In this document: in pieces, positions 1-10,400 of the stretch
How positions within the stretch are numbered: position 1 is the first letter of the stretch
How the letters are laid out: each line of letters begins with the position of its first letter
Source of the DNA: Chara braunii
Taxonomy: Eukaryota; Streptophyta; Charophyceae; Charales; Characeae
Assembly (NCBI GenBank): GCA_003427395.1
Contig: BFEA01000526.1
Coordinates: forward strand, 551,217 to 590,967
Direction of reading: 5' to 3'
DNA: 39,751 nt
The notes under the pieces: model-generated
What the model was told of the DNA's origin: nothing
What the model saw: the letters and a program-made list of their open reading frames with translations, nothing else
Database searches by the model: none
Made by a program: the position numbers and the translations under genes

Positions 1-385
1 GGGGGGGGGGAGGGCGCTGATCGCTCACAAGAGTTTTCGGGGTTCCGAATTGCAACAGGTATTTCTGCTGGAATTCGCGAATCACTATATCTGTTGGGGC
101 GTGAGGCGGTAAAGGAATTAGACTGAGAAACTTTGAAAACCGGTCAACAATCACCATGACTTGTGAAAACCCGCTCTTGCTTATCTTACCCATGTCAGTG
201 AAATCGATGGAGACGGATTCCCCGGGACCATAAGGAATGGGTAGGGGTGTGAGTAGCCCCATGGGCTTTTGTCTGCATGGTTTGATTCGTTGACAGACTT
301 GACATTCAGCTATAAATTTCTCAGCAGTCCCTTTCATACCAGGCCAATCAAACTGTCTCAGCAAATTAGCGTACGTTTTAGCCAT
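1..385 (-). pseudogene. Ty3/gypsy integrase fragment, cut by the left window edge
   Basis: The minus strand reads open from about 385 down to 1. It contains the second half of the integrase zinc-binding module (QFDWPGM, then CQVCQ, the paired cysteines). This is followed by the linker LLTPLPIPYGPGESVSIDF, with the first catalytic Asp in SIDF, then IVDRFSKF and GTPKTLVSDQ, with the second catalytic Asp in VSDQ. The third catalytic residue and the C-terminus would lie beyond position 1. The upstream zinc-binding histidines are absent because homology stops near 385. Residues differ clearly from the integrase of the plus-strand element at 33.2-34.1 kb, so this is another family. It is probably a truncated remnant. 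Confidence 0.85.
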
Positions 386-450
386 GCTGATGCAGAAAAA
401 GGGTCATAAATTGCAGGAAGAGGTGATGCGAAAATAGCATCATATTAGTG

Positions 451-561
451 CTACCGTCTTCACCCGAATAGAACGCCCGGTCATTATCGCTGCATCTGGA
501 CAGAAAATGGCCCCAAATACGGCTATAATGACTGGGCGTTATATTTGGGTGAAGACTGTAG
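451..561. mobile_element. Foldback MITE copy 1 (TA-flanked, 111 bp)
   Basis: Nearly the whole element is an imperfect inverted repeat. The left end TACCGTCTTCACCCGAATA mirrors the right end ending GGGTGAAGACTGTA. The inner parts GGTCATTATCGCTGCATCTGG and the mirrored ATAATGAC also pair. Related copies lie at 4047, 4915 and 21395. The TA at both outer edges suggests Tc1/mariner-type (Stowaway-like) target duplication; this is inference. No coding capacity. Confidence 0.75.
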
Positions 562-627
562 GAGGAGCGGGCGACTGAGTGAGGGTTCAGTCTCCTGATG
601 AGTCGGTGAAACTCCGACGAAACAGTT
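554..627 (+). ncRNA. Hammerhead-ribozyme-like core
   Basis: CTGATGA (595-601) is followed by a perfect 5-bp stem II (602-606 GTCGG with 614-618 CCGAC, 7-nt loop) and GAAAC (619-623). These are the two invariant hammerhead strands in the correct order and spacing. ACAGTT (622-627) can pair with GACTGT (554-559) as stem III, placing a GTA cleavage triplet at 558-560 (type III arrangement). Stem I is weak: a hairpin GACTGA/TCAGTC exists, but there is a large one-sided bulge next to the core. Stem III also overlaps the end of the foldback element. It may be a decayed retrozyme ribozyme. Activity is unproven. Confidence 0.5.
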
Positions 628-719
628 CGTCACAGCCCCTCATCTATTGTCCTTTTTTCCCTCTCTGCCTACTGCTTACCGGGCAGCTATAGGTCGTGCG
701 GAGCGTATGGAAAACGCCT

Positions 720-1920
720 CAATAGGATTACGAGGTGGGAGAGGGGGGAAGAGTGGTAATGACGTTTTCTGAAAGGGGTAGCAGGTATGGTTTTTCATTT
801 CTCTTTTGAGTGGGCTGCCACTTCTGCCTCCGCGGGCCCCCCCCCCCCCACCCCCCGGCCCTTTTAGTGATTAGGGTTTCTCGTAGGGTTTGGAGTACCT
901 GTTTTGGAGTCCATCTCTGACTGTCGCGCCACCTTGGACCCCTGCGCACCCTCCCGTTCTGTGACGTTCAGAGCCCGCCTTTCTTGCGCAGGCACTCAAC
1001 TTCCTCCCCTACCCAAACCTACTTTCTCCGCTCCCGTTCCGCCCCATCCTTTCCTCACTCCCCCCTCGCCTCTCACCTGTCCCCACCGCCCATGATGACC
1101 GGTCTCCCAAAAGTGTGAAAATACTGTGGTTGGTGCAGAAGTGTCAGAATCACATTCGGTGTCCAGGAGGAGAGGGAGACTGAGGGTGGGTATATATATA
1201 GGATGACGAGAGGGTAGGAGCAGGGAGGGGGATGGCGAGAGGGTAGGAGGAGGGAGGGGGTTAAAGGGGATCTGGGAAAAGAGTGGGGAGGGTGTGGGAA
1301 AAATACCACAATAGGGTTAGGAGGTGGGGAAGGGGAAAAAGTGGGCATGAAGTTTTGTGAAAGGTGTAGCAGGGAAGGGGTGAAAGGGTTGCCGGGGTAG
1401 GACAAGCGTTAAAATTGTGGCAGGAGGGGGAAGGACGTGAAAGGGGCGGAGAAAGCCATTGAAATTGTGGGAGGAGGTAGGAGGAGGGATAGGGGATATA
1501 AGAGATGTGGAAAAAGGCATCACGATAGGGGTAGGAGGGGTAGAGGGGGGAAGTGACTTGGGGCAAAGTGTCATTAAAGGAGTATTGGGCTTAGGGAAAT
1601 TAATGAAATTACCCCAACAGGGTTAGGAGGGGTAGAAGGGGAAGAAGGGTGGGGATGGAGTGTCGTTCACGGAGAAACATCCTGTGCGGAACGGGCCCGT
1701 CAGGTTGGAAAAAGTGTGAAAATGGTGGTGGGAGGGGCAGAAGGGAAAGCATGGGTGGGGAGTAGCGGGGGGCGAAACATGGAAATTGTGGGACGAGGAG
1801 GGAATTGGAGAACGGGAATGGAGGATAAACAGCAGCTCATAAGGTAAGGAGGATGGATGGGGAAAGAGGGTGAGGATAAAAACTGATAAAAGGGGTAGCA
1901 GGCGTGGAGAGGGGGGGGTT
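720..1920. repeat. Purine-rich degenerate minisatellite
   Basis: G/A-rich plus strand with recurring pieces such as GAAAGGGGTAGCAGG, GTTAGGAGGTGGGG and AAATTGTGGGAGGAGG, in units of roughly 60 bp that have diverged. The long minus-strand reading frames here are proline/serine-rich products of base composition, not genes. Confidence 0.7.
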
Positions 1921-3078
1921 TGGGAGCGTGTCAAAGGTGCAGTAAGAGCGGAATCTGTTTGGGGGAAGTAGCCAGACTTTGTAACTGCCTCAAGTTCAGA
2001 GGTAAATGTCGCTGCCACCGTTTATTGGCGATGGGTCATAGACTATACTTTTGTCATGTAGGGATACCTTACCAGCGCCAGGCAGATTCCCGACTCTGTA
2101 CCTCAGACAGGAAAAAGTCCTTGTAATTTGTGTTCCCTCCCCTCCTGTGAAACGGTAGTCACCAGTTCGCAGTAGCTGATGCAGACCCCAGGGCTCGATC
2201 CCTAGCCCCCACCTTACCTGTGTACAGTATCTGTTCGACCCCTAGAGTTGAACCTGCGACCTGTGTATTTGTAACAGTTGGTAGGTTGTTGTAGGGTCCA
2301 TAGGTAGCAGGGCTTCGATCTGTAGACCTGTCGGGTAGGAGTCTCAGTCAGGTCTAGAAGTCGTAGCTGTAGCTTTCTCGAAGAGTCAAGGTCGTAGCTG
2401 CTACAGTCCAGAAAGGTCAAGGTCGTAGCTACTGAAAGGCCAAGTCTACGGCCTTCCGGAAGGTCCGAGTAGTGGCCTTTCAGAGTTTCCCACGTTTAGG
2501 CTGAGGCAAGTGGGCAAGTGGTGAGGCAAGTGGTGTAATCTACCCGTGCTGAGTCAGCAGTCCTGGTCCAGTCAAGCAAGTACCGCATGGGACTGTGTGC
2601 ACTACGGGCATGGGAAAGGGCCAGACCAACGAGCTGCAGAAGTATAAATTAAGAGGCAGCGCCCAGTCATTCATTCATTCCTGCGTGAGCCATGCGGAAG
2701 CGCTGCCATAAGCGACTTGTGTGAGGTGGTCTGCAGAGAGCCCGAAGACGAAGTGGGCAAGAGAGGAGTTAGCCATAGCGATAGGGTAGTAGCGGCCATA
2801 GCCGCCATAGCTGTAGGTAGAGTGCAGTGTGAGTGTGTGTTTGTGTTCAGAGTATCGCGTGTGGGATATCCAGGGTGATCCTGTGTATGCTAACAGAGAG
2901 TTGTGTGGGCGCTGAGTCGCCATAGCCATGGAAGTGAACTTGAATCTGAAGTCTGTTCTCGGTTACCATATCTCTGAGTTCTGAGTGGGCGCTTGTCACC
3001 AGTTTGCTGCGCACCTATTTGCATGCGTGAGAAGTGTGAATGAGAGCGAGTCTGATTGCACCTGTGGTCACCCTGACT
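1921..3078. other. Non-coding stretch with short internal repeats
   Basis: No gene recognised. Short motifs recur (AAGGTCAAGGTCGTAGCTRCT near 2385 and 2415). A TATAAATTA box lies at about 2643-2651, followed by a CATT-rich tract. This could be part of a solo LTR, but no TG..CA boundaries or target duplication were found. Upstream SABRE exons encoding the membrane anchor were looked for here and not recognised. Confidence 0.4.
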
Positions 3079-3190
3079 TTTTTTTTTTTTTTTTTTTTTT
3101 CAATTAAACAGGTCCTGATGGCCCTGGCTCCATTTCCATTCTGGGGAGCACCAGTCCGGTTCCTATTCCCCGGCAAGTCAGAATAATATG
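3079..3190 (-). mobile_element. Poly(A)-tailed retroposon-like fragment, copy 1
   Basis: On the minus strand the sequence contains AACCGGACTGGTGCTCCCC, then GGGCCAT, and ends in a run of more than 20 A. A related piece with the same layout (ACCGGACTGTTG ... GGGGCCAT ... A-tail) lies at 3932-4018. Fragments with CAGTCCGGTTGCTCATC also occur at 7718 and 7781. Shared body plus terminal poly(A) suggests a SINE or LINE 3' end. The family is not recognised. Confidence 0.45.
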
Positions 3191-3486
3191 TTACATCATG
3201 ACGCTTCCTTCGTCTGTCCCTGACTTAATTCTGTGCGTACTTTTTCTGAAAATGAGATTTGTCCACAACAAGAATGACTATAAAGTTCAATGGAAGCTTC
3301 TTCTGGGGAATAGGGAGTTTTTTCTTTCTTTACTTAAATACATAAGATAGCAAAGCGATGGCCGAGAAATCGAATTTTCTAAATCTTTCCAATTTCGCAT
3401 CTTATTTGCTTTAAGATATTAATCTCTCTCTATCCTTTATTCCTGTTTCTTGCTGCTCGTTTATGTCCCATTTGTTGTGTTTGCAG

Positions 3487-3768
3487 GGGCCCATTGCGTC
3501 TTTGACCGTGGGGCAGATCAAGGGGAACTGCAGAGAAACTCTAAGTCCAGTGTTGAGAAGACATCGGAGAGACTTCAAGTTGCGGTTTGCGTTGAGTGAC
3601 CTGGAGATCGTATTGAGACCATCCCCAACTGCACCACGCAAGAAGAAGAAGCCGGGAAAGCCAGTCCGCGAACCAAAGCCTAGCGGGCGCGGGAAGTGGT
3701 ACTTCGTTGTTAACTTCGCTCGGATCTTCCACTTTTCTGTAAATGACATCACTGTGAGAACAACGAAG
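3487..3768 (+). CDS. SABRE: SABRE exon (first one seen)
   Basis: Ninety-four codons, phase 0 at both ends. The acceptor TTTGCAG follows a long pyrimidine tract (3421-3486) and the donor is AAG|GTGTGA. The product begins [13 protein letters not shown] and contains [15 protein letters not shown], a lysine/proline linker and [19 protein letters not shown]. This corresponds to the region just after the N-terminal membrane anchor in plant SABRE. The residues that should precede it (membrane helix and LRDV-type motif) are not in this exon, so at least one upstream exon exists. Confidence 0.92.
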
Positions 3769-6700
3769 GTGTGAGCTGCGTCTCTCCACTGTGCCCTGTA
3801 CTTCTGTAATCGCCGATAATTGCGAACAAGGCAAGCATAGCTCAGCTTGATTCAAAAGGGCAGACAGGGTATATAATGGAACAGTATAGAATGAAGTACT
3901 ATGGACCCCATAGAGTTCAAGTTTAAGAGTCTCTTTTTTTTTTTTTTTTTGTTAACAATGGCCCCTTCTATTCTGGGGGGGGCAACAGTCCGGTTGCTCA
4001 TCACCGACAAGCATGTTTGTACATCCAAAGAAGGGGAGAGATCAGACTACTGTCTTCACCTGAATAGAACGCCCGGTCATTATCGCGGTATTTAGACTGG
4101 AAGTTGGCCCTAATACAGCTATAATGACCGGGCGTTGTATTCGGGTGAAGACGGTAGAGAATTGGAAATGGCCGAACCCTTGAGAGCGGCTTGTTTTATT
4201 TCATGTGCTGACAACATCTAGGCTCTAGCCGTCTAACAAGTGAGGAACTGCCAACAAGGGGGGGTCCCGCTCCCCATAAGCGTGGCCTCTCTCCGAGGGC
4301 CGCCCTGCTGGCCGGGAGGCTTACTAGCAGCACGCAGACACGCAGCAGGATGGTCCTCGGGGACGCGGGCACGGGGAGGGGACTCCTCTCCAGTTCCTCG
4401 GGCCGCCTATCAAGACCCGCACGTCACCAAGTCCTCACTCTCTACCTTCCTTGGCCTATCTTATCCTGCTCTCATCGTGTCCATCTTGTCTGTCTTGTCG
4501 TGTTCACTCCACCTTCGACAACACTGTACGTCCCCCCTGACTCTTATATGTTAAGAGTCAGTTTCAAATGGTAAATTGTTTCTTTTGTTCCTTTTTCTGT
4601 TTCTTCTCCACCGCCCCCCCCTTCCCTGAATGATTACTCTGCAGGAGTCTGGGGCCTTTCATGTTTCTCGAAGGCCGTCTGTCCGTGCGACCTTGCCTAG
4701 CGTTCTTGGTTGTGTATCTGGTAGGGTTTGATCGATCGACCTCCTTCAGGGTGATGAACATTTATTTTTCTCGTCTCCCTTTTGGTCGTCGCCTTTTCTG
4801 TGTCTTTCAAACAAGGTGGCTGCCGTAGGGCATGATCATCGTCAAAACACTGGCTGGTGCTGATAGTAAATGTACCCGCTATCTCAACTGTGGGACCTCT
4901 GACTGGTGGCCCAGCAACCGTCTTCCCCTGAATAAAACATACGGTCATTATCCCTGTATCTGGACTAAAAGTTGACCCGGATGCAGGCATGATTCCCATA
5001 CGTTCTATTTGGGTGAAGACGGTAGCTGAGTTATGTATAGTACGTTTGACTGGGGTGAAGTTTTAGGAGATGTCCTGCCTTCATGGAATCAGAGCTATAG
5101 AATTTCTTGAGGCACCTGCAATGTCCCTGAGCAGCTAGTGGTTGTAGGCCTATTGAGCTCTACTAACACAAGACCAGCACCAGCATATCTATATATCCGT
5201 CGCTGAGACACTTTCTGTCGGTACGGACTTATTCTGGGCCCTCACCAGAAGCCGTGGGTTCGAATCCCGTTTTTCCCGAGAGGTATGGCGGAGTGGCTGA
5301 CGGCTAGACCAGCCCAGCTGGTAAGCTGTCCCCAGTTATATCTACGTCTCATTCGTGTTACATGCTGTGCTTGCAACAGGCTGACGGGCCATTTTCAGGC
5401 CCGTGTCGTTTTCATCCCGAAACCCTGAAAACAAGGCCTACAGGCCCTGTGTCGTTTCAGCCTGAAAGCCTGAAAACAAGGGCCTACAGGCCCTGTGTCG
5501 TTTCAGCCGAAAACAGGGCCTTTCCAGCCCTGAGTCTTTTCAGCCTGAAATGGAGGGCCATTTTCAGGCCCTCATAAGATCGACCTGCCCTGAAACTCAG
5601 GCACCAGACCAGGGTTTTAGCTCAGGCCATTTTTGGCCTATTTTCAAGACAACCTTTGTTTGAGCTTCAACCCCAGGGTCTGGCACGTTTTGGCATTGGC
5701 AAGAGCAGCCTCCTGGACGGGCCAGCACTATATAAGACTGGCCCGCCCTGCAGGCTGCAGGTAGTTCCTAGGTACTTCCCAGGCACTTCACGTGCAGTTC
5801 AGGAGGCAGGAGGTAGTCTTCAGGATTCGGCAGCAGCACTCTGGAGGAGCGCTGCAGGAGTAGTAGTAGCGCTAGCAGTAGTCTTCAGCGCTGGGCGCTA
5901 GTAGCGTTAGCAGTAGTCTTCAGCGCTGGGCGCTAGTAGGAGCTAGAGTAGTACTGGAGAGAGAGAGAGATTGGGCGGAGGCCAGGGAGACTTACCTGCA
6001 GCGCCATAGATCCAGCTCCGTCTTCGAGGTACCTGCACCGCAGCGCCGACTTCACAGGTTAGTACCTGGCACATGGGAGAGAGAGAGAGAGTTCTTCTTC
6101 TTCCTCTTCTCAGTCCACCATCTCCCTCTCATCCTCTCGCTACCTGACTTTGCTGCATCAGCAGACTATGAGAGAGCGGGCTTGGTGACATTCGGATCCA
6201 GACTCGACATTGGGCTTCAGACATTTTGACGAGGGATTATTTGGGACTTGTAACAAAGACTTGGTGTTGACGACATTCCCATCTCTCCCCCTCTTCTTCG
6301 TCGGTTCCCCTCCTCTTCGTCTGTGCATGATCTGGACCTGGTGCATTCTTCCTGTGTGTAGTGCCAGGCCCCTTCACAGCTTGTGATGAGGATGATGTAT
6401 GTTTGGTCTGCGTTGCAACATTGATTGGGCTAGTCCTTGGTATTCTAGCATTCTGCTGCGCGGTCTTGCACTATGTGCTAGAGGTCAGTCCCGGTCAGGT
6501 CAGGACTTGCATCAAAGTCTTCCCCTGCGCTATTAAGCACCATGTTTGTATGTATCAGGATGTACACTGCTTGTTGAGATTTCACTTGCACTGCATTGTC
6601 CATTCAGTCCTTTTTATCACATTGCGGATCCTCGGTTGTTTATGTACATCGCCCAACTGGGCATGTAACATTCGTATTGGTGTGTGACATCTGTGTGACA

Positions 6701-7366
6701 TCTGTGCTTTACTCTGACTCTGATTAGTAGGTGTGAGTTTAAGCCTTTAAGGTACTGTCACTATTTCGTATGTGGTGTTTGGATCATGATCTTAAACTGT
6801 TTTGTGATGCACACAAATGGTGTGTTGTGCAGCAAAGAAGTCCCATCGTGCCTAGTGTTAGCAAAAATGGGAGAGAATTGACCGGATTAAAAAAAATAAA
6901 AATTATTAAAAAATGAACAGAATAGAATTCAAGAAATCAGTATTGTTTTGAATGTTTTCACAATTTCAAGAAGCAGGTTTCGGCAGATGGTCTTCATCCA
7001 AATGTTGCTTTATTTTTGAGGTATTCGCTGCTTGCATGATGCACACACTTTTGCGCATCCAGTGCGTATGCAGGTATGTGCACTGTACGTACACACTTCA
7101 TGCGCACGTATGATGCACACCAGTGCCTATGTAGGCATGCACACTGTCCATATACACCTCATGCGCATGTATGGTGCTTGTGTTTTTCTTGAGCCAGATT
7201 TATTTGGACTCTGAAACAAGGCCATGGCTGCCAATGATCTTTTCTTCAGTCTCAATTTTGTACGTGTCGTATGCCATATTGTCTGCTTGTTCCCCTCCAT
7301 TTTGCTGCAAGCGGTGCATTATGACTTTGTCCTCTGCCTTGTGTCATTGGTGGCTTCGTGTTGTTG

Positions 7367-7406
<40 letters not shown>

Positions 7407-10400
7407 TCCCTTGTAATGAACTCAGTATGGAGGAAACTCGTCAAGTGTCCAAATTCAAGATGACTATAAAAAATAAAAATAAAAAAATTCAAGATGACTC
7501 GGCGCTGATAAATGTCTCCAATACTCGTGAAATGTAACCTGTAATACAATGTCTCTCGTAACCATAGGACGAAGGAGGTAGGGGGGAGGTTAGACTTAGA
7601 GGGTGGAAAGAGAATGTAATATCTATCCATCATTGTCCACGTAGACAAACACCATCATTCCCGCACTCCTCCTTTGGGCGTCTCTTGTTACACTTGCCGT
7701 TTGTTCCTCGTAGTCAGCAGTCCGGTTGCTCATCGGTGGCTCTTTAGCATTGGCCATTTCACTCATCTCTCTTTGTTCAGCAGTCCGGTTGCTCATCGGT
7801 GGCTCTTTAGCATTGGCCGTTTCACTCATCTCTCTTTGTTCACGCTTTCTTTGGTGGCTCTTCTCTTTTTTGAAGTTTGTTCGTTCTTGGTGACGTCCAG
7901 TTGATTTTTTTCTCATTCGCTTTCTGTCACTTTATATGTACGCTGATGTCTCTCTTGCTGTGCCTTTGTGAGCATCTCTTGTTTCACTTGCCATTTGTTC
8001 CTGGTAGTGCTCAGACCACTTCTTAAACCACCGGTGCCTTTGTTGGTTCGAAAATACTGGGCCTCGTCCTCGGTGGTACTTTATGGGGGAGACGAGTATT
8101 GTGGTGGGTAGTGGATCTCCGTTGTTTGCTTTGGCTATCTTGCTTTCTCTTGCCGACTTTATGCTCTCTCCCATTCTGCCTCCTATCTGGTTCCCAATCC
8201 GCTTGGGACCCGTCTTAGGGTATACTCTCACTGGATTGCAATACAGCAAGATTGGTGGGGTATGAGGGTGTTTTTTTTTTTTTTTTTTTTTTTTGTGGTG
8301 TGTGGAAAACCGCTGACCGGTAGGTGCCAACCAGCCGACAGGTCGGCTGGTCGGCAGCTGACCAATCAAGGGCCGCCGACCGTTGGTCTCTTGTCGACTT
8401 TATGCTCTCTCTCTTTCTGCCTCCTATCTGGCTCCCAATGCGCTAGGGGTACGTCTTAGGGTATACTTTCACTGGATTGCAATACCAGCAAGATTGGTGG
8501 GGTATGAGGGTGTTTTTTTTTTTTTTTTTCGCGGCGTGTGCACAACCACTGACCGGTAGGTGCCAACCAATCAGGGGCCGCCGACCGTTGGCCTGTGGAA
8601 CTCTGATTCCCACACCTTAAACCACCAGTACTTTGTAAAGTTGTGCCCGTTAATGCGCCCCAATTTTAGGAAACGTAAGGGCTACTACAGGAGCGCCCAA
8701 ATTCATCCGACTAGAAACATTTCTATTCTATTTTTTCCTGCGGTCGATAGCTGGGTCAAGTACTGGTGGTTTAGTCCTTGCATTGTGTTCCCCCATGCTT
8801 TGGGTCATGGGTTCTGATCAGATCTCGTCCCTGGTTGCTTCTCACCTGCCGACAACAGCAACATTCTCTCTTTTTTTTCTAACCTTTTAAAACAGGGCGA
8901 CGGCCTTGAGATATCATCATCGAACTGACCGGCCCTAGGTAATTGAGAGCTGTCGCATTTAGGTATGATTAACTCATCTGCTTCGATATGAAGCAACAAT
9001 CTCTCTCTCTTTTCTTTCCTTAAAAAGAAAAAGGGCGATGACCTTGAGATATCATCCATCGAACTGACCGGCCCTAGCTCATTGAGAGCTGTAGCATTTT
9101 AGTATGATTTGGCAGATTTTTTTTTGCTCCTGTGCTTCGATATGAGTTTGCAGTTTGAATTTAGGTCTGCATTTCAACAGTTCAGGGGGGTGTACCAACG
9201 GAGCGAGGCCAATAACATTCGCTCACTCTGTGCAGATTCCAGATGTCGCTTTGCAAATCAAGGAGCTCGATCTTGATATCTTCAGCGTTTCGGCAAACTC
9301 AACTTCGCTAAATCTGAAGCTGGAAGCCTTGCCATGGAACATCGTGCTGAAGGAAGAGACTCCGCCGGCTCCAGTGACAGGTCCTAGCAGCCCGCTTCGT
9401 CTGGGTTCGGGTTTTCTGCTCAGTGCGCCTAAGCCTGCACCGAATCTGGAGGATTCTTTGCCGATCTTCTCCTTGGAGCACTTGGTGATCGATGTACAGC
9501 TTGATCACGAGAGGTGCGTCGGTGATGCCCTCCCTTCTCCTTCCCCCTTTTTTGCTGTGTTTGGCTCTGCGCTATCCATCCTATGCCATCATGATAGGTG
9601 GCATTACACACCTTGATTTTGGCAAAACTGGGCCATTACTGGCCCATACACTGGCATACAGGGCCTTGGGCGGATGTTTTTTGCGTTTTGGTTTGTTGAT
9701 GCCGCAATCTGCTTTTCCCATTTGTGGGTCTTGGGTCTGACTGTTGGGACCATTATTTGACTGTTGGAAGTTGGGAACCATTCGTATTTTGGAATTTGGG
9801 ACCATCATTTGTTGGGACCATTTATCTGGTGGGCTAGGTAGGCTACCAGAGTGGCCGGGGACCACTTGCCCATCCGGGAAAAAAAAAAAAAAAAGAAAGT
9901 ACTAGGCTACCAGAGTGGCCCGGGACCACTGGCCCTGCCGGGCCCCAAAAAGTAAAAAATAAAAATTAAAAGTTATTTTTTTCTAGGCTACCAGAGCGGC
10001 CCGGGTCCCCTTGCCCGGTCGGGCCAAAAAGGAATAAAAAAATAAAAAATAAAAATTATTTTTTGATTTAAAAATTTTATTTTAAATTTGGTAAAAAGTT
10101 TCGATGTGACCCTGAGGCAAAAGTTGTTCAGTTTATTTTTCTGCATAACATAGTAGTTTTTCGGATTTTTTGGATTTTTTTTTTTTTTTTTTGGCTGGGA
10201 CCTTTCTGGTCGTTGCACGGCCGGGCCGCCCGGGAAAATAGGGTGACCCAGGCGGCCCGGCTGGTAGCGTAGTTTTTTATTTGATTTTATTTTAAAATTG
10301 GCAAAGAATTTTGATGTGACCTCGAGGCAAAAGTTGTTCAGTTTATTTTTCTGCATAACATTTTTTTTTTTTTTTTTTTTTTTTGCTGCATTATCCGTTA

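Larger units (their letters stand above)
3769..4914. other. Intron, first part
   Basis: Holds a poly(A)-tailed retroposon fragment (3932-4018, minus) and foldback copy 2 (4047-4157). From 4158 to 4914 no gene is seen. Plus-strand frames at 4240-4574 are open but match nothing known and have no supporting signals. Confidence 0.5.

Noticed and set aside
728-2018. Long proline/serine-rich minus-strand frames
   Set aside because: They arise from a purine-rich degenerate minisatellite; overlapping frames are all open and none resembles a known protein.
5245-5345. A complete tRNA or SINE
   Set aside because: The B-box precedes the A-box, so no transcription unit of that type can be drawn.
5718-5745. 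A confident gene promoter
   Set aside because: A TATA-like motif alone, with no recognisable transcript downstream.
6361-6687. Hydrophobic 108-codon frame
   Set aside because: No recognisable family, no splice or promoter context, and inside an intron of SABRE.
10083-10361. Minus-strand peptide encoded by the shared core of the 8-bp-TSD elements
   Set aside because: The frame is open for about 30 codons in several copies, but differences fall at all codon positions and change residues freely, so conservation looks like DNA or RNA function rather than coding.
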